Shown piece by piece: positions 54,100-62,260 of a DNA stretch of 64,000 nt. Both the position numbers and the translations under genes were made by a program. The stretch spans positions 62,001 through 126,000 of the forward strand of contig NZ_JAAKGT010000007.1 of the NCBI RefSeq assembly GCF_011043625.1. Reading direction: 5' to 3'. The stretch's first letter is position 1. Each line of letters opens with the position of its first letter. Origin of the DNA: Caulobacter sp. 602-2. Its GTDB lineage: Bacteria; Pseudomonadota; Alphaproteobacteria; Caulobacterales; Caulobacteraceae. A model generated the notes under the pieces. The model saw only the letters and a program-made list of their open reading frames with translations, made no database searches and was not told the origin of the DNA.

Positions 54100-54218
54100 C
54101 CCCCTTTAAAATCAGATGTTTAGCCCTTGTTGGGCGGCCATTCGGCGCGCGTTTTGCGCGTCGTCGGCGACGCTGTCGGCGATGGAATCGCATCGCCTGC
54201 GAGTCGCGGGTGATTCCG

Positions 54219-55115
54219 TCAGCGCGGGCGCTTGTCGCCGCTCTCGGTCCAGAAGCGCCGCATCCGGTCGGCGACGTCGGCCGGCGGCGGATTTTTCCAG
54301 CCGGCGGCGCGGGCTTCGGGCGGCGGCCAGGCGCCGGTCAGCACCAGCCGGCGGGTCTCCTTGGCGTCGGGCGCGCCCGGAATGCGCCAGCCGGCGGCCT
54401 TCAGGCCGTCGAGCACGCGCGGGCGGGCCGCCTGCTCCTCGGGCTCGCCGGGACGCATGGGGCCGGACAGCACGGTTCCCACCGTCTCGCCGTTGCTTCC
54501 CACGGCCCAGGGATCGGCGCCCTTCTCCAGCAGCAGGTCGGCGATGCGGAAGTTCTGCTGCTCCACGGCCAGCCGCAGCGGCGTCGCGCCGGTGGCGTCG
54601 TGGTCGTTGATCCTGGCGCCATGCTGCAGGAGCAGCCGCACCGCGCCCAGCGAGTTGAGGCCGATCGCCGCCTTCAAGGGCCAGTAGGCCGCGCGCCGCT
54701 GCGGGCTGGCTCCGGCGGACAGCAGCTGCGTCGCCAATGCGGGGTCGGTGGCGCGCAGGGCCAGGCTCAGCGGAACGGCGTCGGCGGCGCCGTCGGGCGG
54801 GACGCCCAGATCGAGCAGGGCGCTCACCATCGGCTTGTCGCAGCGGGCGATGGCCAGGCTGAGCAGGTCGCCCCCCGGCCCGCCGCGCGTGGCCTTCAGG
54901 GCCGGATCGGCGCGCAGGCGGCGGCGCGCCTCGTCGACGTCGCCCTTCAGCACGGCGGCCATCAGGTCGCGTCCGGCCTGGCCGTGATCGGCGGCGGCCA
55001 AGGCCGAGCGGCTGTCGGGCAGGGCGGTTCCGCCCACGAAACACGAGGCGAGCGCGGCGTCCGTCATCATCACCATCGAAGCCGCCAGGGCGGCGATTGC
55101 TGCTGTGCGGGTCAC
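54219..55115 (-). CDS. Exported ankyrin-repeat protein, candidate lipase immunity
   Basis: 298 aa. A signal peptide (about 1-23, ending AALASC) sends it to the periplasm. About four ankyrin units follow (about 45-195), e.g. DLLSLAIARCDKPMVSALLD, GAVRLLLQHGARINDHDATG and TPLRLAVEQQNFRIADLLLE. Ankyrin proteins often serve as antitoxins for secreted toxins (known from polymorphic-toxin surveys). The GTG start lies 5 bases beyond the lipase stop with GAGG before it, so it is co-translated with the lipase. Immunity function is inferred from this context. Confidence 0.78.
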   Translation of the reverse strand: MTRTAAIAALAASMVMMTDAALASCFVGGTALPDSRSALAAADHGQAGRDLMAAVLKGDVDEARRRLRADPALKATRGGPGGDLLSLAIARCDKPMVSALLDLGVPPDGAADAVPLSLALRATDPALATQLLSAGASPQRRAAYWPLKAAIGLNSLGAVRLLLQHGARINDHDATGATPLRLAVEQQNFRIADLLLEKGADPWAVGSNGETVGTVLSGPMRPGEPEEQAARPRVLDGLKAAGWRIPGAPDAKETRRLVLTGAWPPPEARAAGWKNPPPADVADRMRRFWTESGDKRPR

Positions 55116-55120
55116 GAGCC

Positions 55121-56059
55121 TCAGTTGGCCGCCGCGCGGTAGGCCGCGTCAAGGCTGGACGACAGCCAGGCCTGGCCGTGCAGGTCGCCCAGCGAGGCGT
55201 CGCCCGCCGACTGGCCTTCGGGCCCGACCGGCGCCAGCACGTGGCGTTCGCCATAGGCCGGCGGCGCGTCGGCCAGCAGGCCGCCCAGGATCGCGCCGGG
55301 GATGCCGCCCAGCAGGCCGCCCAGGCCCGCGCCCAGCCAGCGGTCGCCGCCGTCCTGCACGCGGCTCAAGGGATCGCCGTCCAGATAGTAGGCGTCGACC
55401 TGCGGGGCGGCCGCGCCGCCGGCCCGGGCCGCCTCCAGCGTGTCCTCGTGCAGGCCCGCGGCGTTGAAGGTGTCGGCCGACAGGCCCGAGGCCACCGCCG
55501 CCGCCGAGGCCAGGCCCCCGCCCAGCGAGTGGCCGGTCAGGGTGACGTCCTCGCCCGCGGTGCGCAGGCGTTCGCCGATCACCAGCGCCTTGTCGTAGTG
55601 GCCGGAGTCCAGCCCCAGGCCCTGCTGGAAGTTGTTACGCCAGTCCTCGGCGTTCTGGCTGCCGCGGAAGGCCACGACATAGTCGCCCTGGGCGTCGACA
55701 TAGACCCGGGCGCGGAAGCTTGAGCCCGGCTCTTCCAGGTCGGTGGCGTCCAGGCCCAGGCGGGCCAGGTCGTCGGCGCTCGCCACCTCCCAGCCCGGCG
55801 GCGGGTTGGGCGTGTCGTTGTAGACGTCGGCGGCCAGGGCCATGTGCACCCGGGCTTCGGCCAGTTCCGCGGACTTGCCGCCGCCCGCCGCCGCGGCCGA
55901 GATCCGCACCTCGGCCTGGGCCGTGGTGGCGACCGCCGGCCGCGAGGCGGGCGCGTCCCATTCGGCCGCCACCCGGGCGTCGACGGCGACCCGCGCGCCG
56001 GCGCTGCTGTCGAAGCGCTCGCTCGTCGCGCTGATCCCCGATCCGCCATCGATGCGCAT
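55121..56059 (-). CDS. Class 3-like lipase, candidate secreted toxin
   Basis: 312 aa with no Sec signal; the N-terminus is Ser/Gly/Ala rich (RIDGGSGISATSERFDSS). The alpha/beta-hydrolase core (about 90-250) has VAFRGSQNAEDWRNNF before the nucleophile elbow TGHSLGGG (Ser178), the DUF2974/lipase-3 pattern. A hydrophobic Gly-rich helix LGGLLGGIPGAILGGLL (about 250-267) and a C-terminal HGQAWLSS (candidate catalytic His) follow. It probably attacks phospholipids. Partner ankyrin gene is 5 bases downstream. A CTAGGGA box lies 61 bases upstream of the start. Confidence 0.8.
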   Translation of the reverse strand: MRIDGGSGISATSERFDSSAGARVAVDARVAAEWDAPASRPAVATTAQAEVRISAAAAGGGKSAELAEARVHMALAADVYNDTPNPPPGWEVASADDLARLGLDATDLEEPGSSFRARVYVDAQGDYVVAFRGSQNAEDWRNNFQQGLGLDSGHYDKALVIGERLRTAGEDVTLTGHSLGGGLASAAAVASGLSADTFNAAGLHEDTLEAARAGGAAAPQVDAYYLDGDPLSRVQDGGDRWLGAGLGGLLGGIPGAILGGLLADAPPAYGERHVLAPVGPEGQSAGDASLGDLHGQAWLSSSLDAAYRAAAN

Positions 56060-56120
56060 GGCCCTCTGTCCCTCGGCGTCTTCGTCAGGACCGCGATGCT
56101 GCGCGCGGCGGCGGGGAGGG

Positions 56121-56141
56121 GATAGTTGGGGAATTCCCTAG
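56121..56141 (-). promoter_or_regulatory. CTAGGGA box, lipase copy
   Basis: On the minus strand: CTAGGGA-ATTC-CCCAAC-TATC. It matches the two boxes at 60365-60406 at the consensus CTAGGGA N3 Y CC Y A R Y TAT S. Its proximal end is 61 bases from the lipase start codon. The last four bases could be part of a -10 element. Confidence 0.6.
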
Positions 56142-56177
56142 TGCGGTGGGGGCAGGATCTACGGCGCCCAACACCAA

Positions 56178-56317
56178 ATCCCGTCATTCCCGCCCTTGTG
56201 GCGGGAACCCCTCTCTCGGCCGCAAGTACGGATGGGGCGGCGTGCTCAGCACGCTGCTTGCGCTGCCCTTGCGAGCGGAACCAGGGTTTCCCGCCACAAG
56301 GGCGGGAATGACGGGAT
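56178..56317. repeat. Inverted repeat with 30-bp perfect arms
   Basis: The 30-base arm at 56178-56207 is exactly complemented at 56288-56317, and each arm contains an inner CCCGCC-N5-GGCGGG palindrome. The 80-base centre has no coding signal. It lies in the 269-base gap between the lipase and the convergent-side ArsR gene and may be a REP/MITE-like element and transcription end. Confidence 0.8.
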
Positions 56318-56328
56318 GGAAAATGGCC

Positions 56329-57033
56329 TCAGGCTGCGACGCGGCCGTCGTCGTCCAGGCCGACGCCGAGCAGGCCGCGCAAGGCGATCACGCCCTCGGC
56401 CGTCAGCCGCACGGCCCGTCCCTTGGCCTCCAGCGCCAGCCAGCCCCGCTCGCGCATCGCCGCCAGCAGCTTCACGCCCAGCGGCCCGGCCAGGTGATGC
56501 CGGCGCTCGGTCCAGTCGAGGCACTGGCGGGCGACGCCGCGCGGGGAGGCGAGGGTGGCGACCTCGATCCCCAGTTCGCCGAACCAGGCCCGGCCCTCGT
56601 CCGTCACCGCATAGCGCTTGTCGTCGGCCGGCGTGAGCAGCCCGCGCTCCACCAGGGCGTCGGCGACCTTCACGCCCAGCCGTCCGGCCAGATGGCCATA
56701 GCAGCAGCGGGCGTCGCGCAGGGCGCGAGCCTTGGGCGAGCGCGGAACCTCCAGCGACCGCACCGGGGCCGCGATCGCCGACAGCGCCTCGATGGCGTGC
56801 GCCACTTCGGCCGAAGCCAGGCGATAATAGCGGTGGCGACCCTCGCGCTCGACGCTGAGCAGGCCGCCCTCGACCAGCCTGGAGAGGTGGTTGCTGGCCG
56901 CCTGGGCCGTGACGCCCGCCGCCCAGGCCAGGGCCCCGGCCGGCTGGGCGCGGCCGTCCTGCAGCGCCTGCAGCATGGCGGCGCGGACCGGATCGCCGAT
57001 CAGGGCGGCGGGGCTGGCGATATTGGCGTCCAT
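56329..57033 (-). CDS. ArsR-type winged-helix regulator
   Basis: 234 aa, longer than minimal ArsR proteins. The N-terminal winged helix (about 5-80) is ArsR-like: ALIGDPVRAAMLQALQDGRA, TAQAASNHLSRLVEGGLLSVEREGRHRYYRL. The C-terminal part includes DARCCYGHLAGRLGVKV with a Cys-Cys pair and a His (possible metal or redox site) and a second helix-turn-helix-like region. It is divergent from an MFS gene 84 bases away and probably represses it. Confidence 0.86.
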   Translation of the reverse strand: MDANIASPAALIGDPVRAAMLQALQDGRAQPAGALAWAAGVTAQAASNHLSRLVEGGLLSVEREGRHRYYRLASAEVAHAIEALSAIAAPVRSLEVPRSPKARALRDARCCYGHLAGRLGVKVADALVERGLLTPADDKRYAVTDEGRAWFGELGIEVATLASPRGVARQCLDWTERRHHLAGPLGVKLLAAMRERGWLALEAKGRAVRLTAEGVIALRGLLGVGLDDDGRVAA

Positions 57034-57117
57034 GGCGCCACTCTACCCCGATCGTCGCCGCAATGGTTCATCGACGCATGTAGCATCCGGCGGCGCGGAC
57101 GGCGCATGACGAGGCCC

Positions 57118-58467
57118 ATGAGCACCCAGCCCTCCCGCCTGCCGCTGATCACGGCCGCCGCCAGCTTCGGCTTCCTGGTCACCCAGCTGGACGTCACCAT
57201 CGTCAATGTCGCCCTGGACGCGATCGGCGACGCGTTCGGCGCGCCCACCGCCCAGCTGCAGTGGGTGGTCGACGCCTATGTGCTGGCCCTGGCGGCCATG
57301 CTGCTGTCGGCCGGGGCGATCGGCGACCGGATCGGCCCCAAGCGGGCCCTCCTGGCGGGGCTGGTCCTGTTCGGCCTGGCCTCGGCGGCCTGCGGGTTCG
57401 CCACGGGGCCGCTGGGCCTGATCCTGGCCCGGGTCGCGCAGGGGGCGGCCGGGGCGCTGCTGATCCCGCCGTCCCTGGCCCTGATCGCCCACGCCGCCCA
57501 TGGCGACGATCGCCGGCGCGCGGCCGCGGTCGGCTGGTGGACCGCCGCCGGCGGGGTGTCGATCGCCGCCGGACCGGTTCTGGGCGGCCTGCTGGTCGAG
57601 ACCCTGGGCTGGCGCTGGGTGTTCTTCGTCAACCTGCCGCTCTGCGCGATCGGGGCGGTGCTGGCCCTGCTGGTCGCCCCGGCGACCCCGGCCAAGCCCA
57701 AGGTCCCGTTCGACCTGCCGGGGCAAGCCCTGGCGGTGGCCGCCGTCACCCTGCTGGTCGGCGGTCTGATCGAGGGCGGTCATCGCGGCTGGGGCGGCGC
57801 GCCATTGGCGGCCCTCGTCGCTGGCCTGATCTTGGCCTTGGCCTTCGTGGTGTTCGAGCGCCACGCCCGATATCCGGCCATGCCGCTCTCCGTCTTTCGC
57901 AGCCGCCCGGCCTGGAGCGCGGTGGTCGTCGGCTCGGCCCTGAACTTCACCTATTACGGCCTGATCTTCGTGCTCGGCCTCTACATGCTGCGCACCCTGC
58001 ACTGGTCGCCGGGCAAGGCGGGGCTGGCCTTCCTGCCGCTGACGGCCACCTTCATCGTCTCCAACCTGGCCAGCGGATCCCTGGTCGGACGCTTCGGCGT
58101 CCGGGCCGTCACCAGCGGCGGGGTGCTGATCGCCGCCTGCGGCTACGCCCTGACCGCGCGGCTGGGACCGGCCAGCGGCGTACTCGACATGCTGCCGGGC
58201 TTTGCTTTGATCCCCGGCGGCATGGGGCTGGCCATTCCGGCCCTGACCAGCGGCCTGCTGGCCAATGTCGACCGCCACGACGCCGGCGCGGCCTCGGGCG
58301 TGCTCAACGCCTGCCGCCAGGTGGGCGGCGCGGCCGGGGTGGCGATCTTCGGAGCGCTGGCCGGGGCGGGGATCGCCACGGGCCTGCGGGCATCGGCGAT
58401 CGTGGCGACGACGATGCTGGTCGCGGCGGCCGGCGTGCTGCTGGCGCCGGGGCGCAGGGGGCGTTGA
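57118..58467 (+). CDS. MFS drug/metabolite exporter, DHA2-like
   Basis: 449 aa with about 14 membrane helices. LDVTIVNVALDAIG in helix 1, GDRIGPKRALLAGL after helix 2, VAQGAAGALLIPPSLALI and GWRWVFFVNLPL are typical of the DHA2 drug:proton antiporter branch. ATG at 57118 has GAGG 5 bases upstream; an alternative ATG at 57106 lacks this. Divergent from the ArsR-type gene, which presumably controls it. It interrupts the toxin-like gene group without an obvious functional tie. Confidence 0.87.
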   Translation: MSTQPSRLPLITAAASFGFLVTQLDVTIVNVALDAIGDAFGAPTAQLQWVVDAYVLALAAMLLSAGAIGDRIGPKRALLAGLVLFGLASAACGFATGPLGLILARVAQGAAGALLIPPSLALIAHAAHGDDRRRAAAVGWWTAAGGVSIAAGPVLGGLLVETLGWRWVFFVNLPLCAIGAVLALLVAPATPAKPKVPFDLPGQALAVAAVTLLVGGLIEGGHRGWGGAPLAALVAGLILALAFVVFERHARYPAMPLSVFRSRPAWSAVVVGSALNFTYYGLIFVLGLYMLRTLHWSPGKAGLAFLPLTATFIVSNLASGSLVGRFGVRAVTSGGVLIAACGYALTARLGPASGVLDMLPGFALIPGGMGLAIPALTSGLLANVDRHDAGAASGVLNACRQVGGAAGVAIFGALAGAGIATGLRASAIVATTMLVAAAGVLLAPGRRGR

Positions 58468-58543
58468 AACGTCGCCATTTCCGAGAGATCGTGAGCCGGC
58501 GTCCGGGTCCTTCGGAACGGGCGACACAGGGGGAGGCGGGTAG

Positions 58544-58795
58544 ATGGGACGCGCAGGCGCTACCGGGCAGATCATCGCCAGCGGCCTGCTTCTGCTGCTG
58601 GCGATCTTCTATCTGCCGCTGTCTATGTCGCTGGGTCTAGACCGGACGCTCTACCAGATCCTGTTGATCGGCTTTGGCTTGGCGTTCCTGGTCTTCTTCA
58701 AGGGATGGCGGCGTTGGCCCGTGGGCGTGTGTTGTCTCGCCGCGGTCGCTATCGGCGTTCACGGCACGATCGTCACTCCGGTCATGCCGTACTGA
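58544..58795 (+). CDS. Small three-helix membrane protein
   Basis: 83 aa with three hydrophobic segments (about 8-28, 35-52, 58-75) and the basic loop FKGWRRWP. GGAGG lies about 9 bases before ATG. No family recognised. It ends 23 bases before the convergent YezG-like gene; an immunity role is possible but nothing in the sequence shows it. Confidence 0.6.
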   Translation: MGRAGATGQIIASGLLLLLAIFYLPLSMSLGLDRTLYQILLIGFGLAFLVFFKGWRRWPVGVCCLAAVAIGVHGTIVTPVMPY

Positions 58796-58818
58796 CGCAG
58801 TGGGCCAAGAGTGGCGCC

Positions 58819-59139
58819 TTACGCCGCCGCGTAGTCGTACTTCAGGTCGAACGCGCCGTCCGACTTCAGCGAGAACACCGCCTTCGACCACGGCTCGTGG
58901 GCGCTCGATGCGGTCAGGCGGTGCAGGTTGCGCAGCGCCTTCGACACCGAATAGTCCAGCTTGCGCACGTCCAGGTCGGCCACGCCGCCGGCGGCCTTGG
59001 TGTAGTCGCCCGTCAGGCCCACCGAGCCGTCGATGACGTCGATGTTCAGGCGGATCTCCGACCAGGGCTCGGCCACGCTGCCGGCCAGGGCCTGGCCGAC
59101 GTGGCGGTAGATGCCTTCGGGGCTGTCGATGTCGGCCAT
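58819..59139 (-). CDS. YezG/DUF600-like immunity protein
   Basis: 106 aa, cytoplasmic, acidic. The layout (GIYRHVGQALAG, then EPWSEIRLNIDVIDG, then EPWSKAVFSLKSDGAFDLKYDY at the end) matches the YezG/DUF600 family. B. subtilis YezG is the antitoxin of the DNase toxin YeeF. It starts 30 bases after the DNase stop with GGAGGA before its ATG, so toxin and antitoxin are co-transcribed, the antitoxin second. Confidence 0.83.
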   Translation of the reverse strand: MADIDSPEGIYRHVGQALAGSVAEPWSEIRLNIDVIDGSVGLTGDYTKAAGGVADLDVRKLDYSVSKALRNLHRLTASSAHEPWSKAVFSLKSDGAFDLKYDYAAA

Positions 59140-59169
59140 GGAATCCTCCGGGAGGCGTGGACGCCAAAT

Positions 59170-60309
59170 CTAGTCGTTGAAGAAGGTGCGGGTCGAGGGC
59201 TTGCCGTCGATGACGTACTCCACCCTGAACGCGTCGGGCCGCTTGGAGGCGCCCTCGAACACCGCCTTGATGTCGACGTCGACCTGCTTGCCCTCCTTCA
59301 GGGCGGCGGCCCACTCGTTCTCCATCACCTTCCAGCCGCTCTTGTTCAGCGTGCCGTCCATGGCGTGGTAGTTTATCTGCTCGCCGGGGCCGTTGAAGAT
59401 CGCCGCGATCAGGTGGCCGCCCTCGTCGCCGTCGACCCCGTCCTTGATCCCGCCTTCCTGGCCCGCCTTGGTCTGCTGGTAGCCGTTGCGGTCGGCGTGC
59501 TTCAGGTCGAGCGTGCCGGTCACCTGCTCGACGCGGCCGCTGGCGTCGGTGGAATAGGTGTAGCGGCCGCTGACCACATAGTCGGTGTTGGGCGCCAGTT
59601 CGCCGTTCAGCTTGGCGTTCCAGCCGCCCTTGGCGCCTTGCTCCAGCTCGACGCGGGGGCGCACCGACAGGGCTTCGTCCAGCTTGCGGCTGGCGGTTTC
59701 CAGTGTCTGGCGGGCGCTGTCGGGCAGCTTGTCCAGCGGCAGGGCGTCGATCGCGCCCTTCAGCTTTTCCAGCGCCGGCTTGGCGGCGGCGGCGAAGGCG
59801 CTGTCGACCTTGGCGAGGTCCGCGGCCTTGCTCACCGTCTCGGCCCACTTGCCGAGCTTGCCCAGCTTGGCCGCGTCGCCGATGTAGGGAACCATGCTGA
59901 CGGCCGACAGGCCCGCGCCGAGGAAGTCGCCGCGGAACAGCGAGATCACCCCGTTGACGCCGTCCGAGATCGGCGTCGGGTCGAACAGGCCCGCCACGTC
60001 CAGCGCCATCTGGCCAAGGTCGAGGATCAGCTCCTGCTTCTGGGCGGCCGTGGCCGCGTCCATGTCGTCGGCCAGGCGCTTCTGGTCGGCGGGCGACAGG
60101 TCGGCCTCGATCTGCGCGCGCAGGCTCTGGGCCTTGGCCGGATCGGACTTGGCGATCTCGGAAAGCTGGCCGGCCAGTTCGCTGGTGTTCAGCTGGCCGC
60201 CGGTGCGGCTGGCCGCCAGCAGGCCGGAAGCCTCGGTGGAGACGCTGGCGGCGCTGGATGCGGCGCGACTGGAGGCCCCGATGGACTCGGCTGCGTTCAG
60301 ACCGGACAT
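59170..60309 (-). CDS. DNA/RNA non-specific endonuclease toxin, YeeF nuclease family
   Basis: 379 aa. The Ser/Ala-rich N-terminus has no Sec signal. The middle (about 135-175) is a hydrophobic pretoxin-like helix pair, VISLFRGDFLGAGLSAVSMV. The C-terminal nuclease (about 255-379) carries GDEGGHLIAAIFNGPGEQIN with His299, then MDGTLNKSGWKVMENEW and GASKRPDAFRVEYVIDG, the Endonuclea_NS_2 pattern of LXG/YeeF toxins. No LXG domain is present, as expected outside Firmicutes. The DUF600 partner follows directly. GGAGG lies 6 bases before ATG and a CTAGGGA box 55 bases upstream. Confidence 0.86.
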   Translation of the reverse strand: MSGLNAAESIGASSRAASSAASVSTEASGLLAASRTGGQLNTSELAGQLSEIAKSDPAKAQSLRAQIEADLSPADQKRLADDMDAATAAQKQELILDLGQMALDVAGLFDPTPISDGVNGVISLFRGDFLGAGLSAVSMVPYIGDAAKLGKLGKWAETVSKAADLAKVDSAFAAAAKPALEKLKGAIDALPLDKLPDSARQTLETASRKLDEALSVRPRVELEQGAKGGWNAKLNGELAPNTDYVVSGRYTYSTDASGRVEQVTGTLDLKHADRNGYQQTKAGQEGGIKDGVDGDEGGHLIAAIFNGPGEQINYHAMDGTLNKSGWKVMENEWAAALKEGKQVDVDIKAVFEGASKRPDAFRVEYVIDGKPSTRTFFND

Positions 60310-60364
60310 GAAAGCCTCCGTTGCGCCTCGACTGGCGCGACGATGGCTGGGGGCAGGGGGCGTC

Positions 60365-60385
60365 GATAGCTGGGAGCGTCCCTAG
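60365..60385 (-). promoter_or_regulatory. CTAGGGA box, DNase copy
   Basis: On the minus strand: CTAGGGA-CGCT-CCCAGC-TATC, identical to the lipase box at 16 of 21 positions. It ends 55 bases before the DNase start. AGCTATCGAC within it also looks like a Caulobacter -10 element, so the box may overlap the core promoter. Confidence 0.62.
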
Positions 60386-60406
60386 CTAGGGATAACCCTA
60401 GTTATG
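60386..60406 (+). promoter_or_regulatory. CTAGGGA box, LysM-protein copy
   Basis: On the plus strand: CTAGGGA-TAAC-CCTAGT-TATG. It abuts the DNase box with no gap, creating the 14-base palindrome TCCCTAGCTAGGGA (60379-60392). Its own CTAGGG-N4-CCCTAG is a perfect inverted repeat. It ends 59 bases before the LysM gene start. Confidence 0.6.
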
Positions 60407-60465
60407 CCGCCGGGGCCCGGGGACTAGCGTCTTCCCCAGGAAAGCGTCCGTACCAGGAGTGCCCG

Positions 60466-62196
60466 ATGACCGCCGTGTCCCTCAACACCCAGTCATCCGT
60501 CTCAGGCTCCGGCGGTGGGCGCTCCGGCGACTATGTCGTCAAGAGCGGCGACACCCTGTCGGCCATCGCCGATCAGCACGGCGTTTCGCTGGACGCGCTG
60601 ATCCGCGCCAATCCGCAGATCACCAATCCCAACGTCATCCGGCCCGGCCAGGAGATCGCGCTGCCGGCCGGCGCGGCGGCCGAGCCGCGCAGCTACACCG
60701 TCGCGGCGGGCGACAATCTCTCCAGCATCGGCGCCGAGTTCGGCGTCTCCTGGCAGGCGATCGCCCAGGCCAACCGGCTGTCGAACCCCAACCTGATCAA
60801 TGTCGGCCAGGACCTGCTGATCCCCGGCGGAGGCGCTGCGGCGCGGCCGGCGCCGGCCACGACCGACGCGGTCCCGACTTCGCCCTCCACGAACGGCCAG
60901 GCCACGGGCGTGCTGCCCTCGACCCAGGGCATGAGCCAGGGCCAGAAGTACGAGCTCTATGCGGGCTACGTGAACGCTTACGGCGACGCCCAGGCCAAGG
61001 CCGACCTCGCCGCCGGCAAGCAGGTGATCCTGGGGCTGCGCACCGAGACCAGCCTGAACGCCAACGGCGGCAAGGGCGCCTATGACGACCGGATCGTGGT
61101 TCTGCAGAAGGGCGGCGAGGTCCGCGAGTTCGCCGCCAACACCGAGCCCTCGGCCCAGTACGACGGCCGCTATGGCTCCGACTTCAACGGCGACGGCCGC
61201 AAGGAGCTGGGCCGCATCGCCGAGGGCACGGTCACCTTCCAGAAGAGCACGAGCTCCAGCCTCGGAAACGTGCTGCGCCCGACCGAAAGCCACGCCATCC
61301 AGCGCGACACCAACCACGACGGCCGCATCGACGACAGCGACGCCAAGGGCAAGGGCGTCAGCACCGACAACTCGTTCCTCTTCCACGCCGGCGGCAATTC
61401 CAACACCGGCTCGGCCGGCTGCCAGACGCTGAAGCCCGGCGACTTCCAGGCGTTCTGGAACGGCCTGGGTGGCCAGAAGGCCTTCAACTACGTGCTCGTG
61501 AACGTCGACAGGCAGGGGCCGCCCGGCGGCGCGACCACCACGACGCAGACGCAAGGTTCGAGCGACGCCCGCATCGGCGCCCTGTCCGAGCAGTACGAGA
61601 CCGGCGGGCGCGGCCCGGGCACGGTGTCGAGCGGCGCGGGCGACCCCGGCGGCGTCTCGTACGGCACCTATCAGCTGGCGGGCAATCGCGGCCGGCCCCA
61701 GCAGTTCCTGGCCGCCGAGGGCCGCCAGTGGGCCGCCGAGTTCGGCGGCGCCTCGCCGGGCTCGGCCAGCTTCACCGCCACCTGGAAGGCCATCGCCGCC
61801 CGCGAGCCGGAAAAGTTCGAGGCCGCCCAGCACGACTACATCCAGCGCACCCACTACCAGGTGCAGCTCGACACGGTCAGCAGCGCCACGGGCCTGGACC
61901 TGTCGACCCGCTCGGCGGCGATCCGCGACGTGGTCTGGTCCACCTCGGTGCAGCACGGTCCGGAGACCGGCGCCATCGTCAAGGCGATGGCCAGGGTGGA
62001 AGGGCAGGGGCTGTCGCCCGCCGACGGCCAAGCCTACGACCGCGCCCTGATCAACGCGATCTACGACGAGCGCGGCAAGCGCAACGACGCGGGCCAGCTG
62101 GCCTATTTCACCAGCGCCTCGGCCGCCGTGCAGGTCTCGGTCGCCAACCGCTTCGCCAGCGAACGCCAGGACGCCCTGGCCATGCTGGGCCGATGA
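60466..62196 (+). CDS. LysM protein with two peptidoglycan-enzyme-like domains, candidate toxin
   Basis: 576 aa, no Sec signal. Two LysM repeats (about 21-68 and 75-121) bind peptidoglycan. A middle region (about 150-345) contains calcium-loop-like DFNGDGRKE and DTNHDGRIDDSD and ends in FHAGGNSNTGSAGCQTLKP, whose His...Ser-x-Gly-Cys recalls L,D-transpeptidase-type catalytic motifs. The last part (about 365-576) starts EQYETGGRGPGTVSS and DPGGVSYGTYQLA, seen in phage-tail/VgrG-associated lysozyme-like domains. AGGAG lies 8 bases before ATG. Divergent from the DNase gene; a lipoprotein gene follows. Confidence 0.8.
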   Translation: MTAVSLNTQSSVSGSGGGRSGDYVVKSGDTLSAIADQHGVSLDALIRANPQITNPNVIRPGQEIALPAGAAAEPRSYTVAAGDNLSSIGAEFGVSWQAIAQANRLSNPNLINVGQDLLIPGGGAAARPAPATTDAVPTSPSTNGQATGVLPSTQGMSQGQKYELYAGYVNAYGDAQAKADLAAGKQVILGLRTETSLNANGGKGAYDDRIVVLQKGGEVREFAANTEPSAQYDGRYGSDFNGDGRKELGRIAEGTVTFQKSTSSSLGNVLRPTESHAIQRDTNHDGRIDDSDAKGKGVSTDNSFLFHAGGNSNTGSAGCQTLKPGDFQAFWNGLGGQKAFNYVLVNVDRQGPPGGATTTTQTQGSSDARIGALSEQYETGGRGPGTVSSGAGDPGGVSYGTYQLAGNRGRPQQFLAAEGRQWAAEFGGASPGSASFTATWKAIAAREPEKFEAAQHDYIQRTHYQVQLDTVSSATGLDLSTRSAAIRDVVWSTSVQHGPETGAIVKAMARVEGQGLSPADGQAYDRALINAIYDERGKRNDAGQLAYFTSASAAVQVSVANRFASERQDALAMLGR

Positions 62197-62260
62197 GAAC
62201 CGCCGCGGCGGGCCGGCGTTGAACAGAGAGACGCGAAGGCTCGCCCCGGATCACCCGACG

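Noticed and set aside
59170-60309. LXG or RHS toxin with a standard delivery domain
   Set aside because: The N-terminal half shows neither LXG nor RHS/YD repeats, and no type VI, VII or CDI machinery lies in the window.
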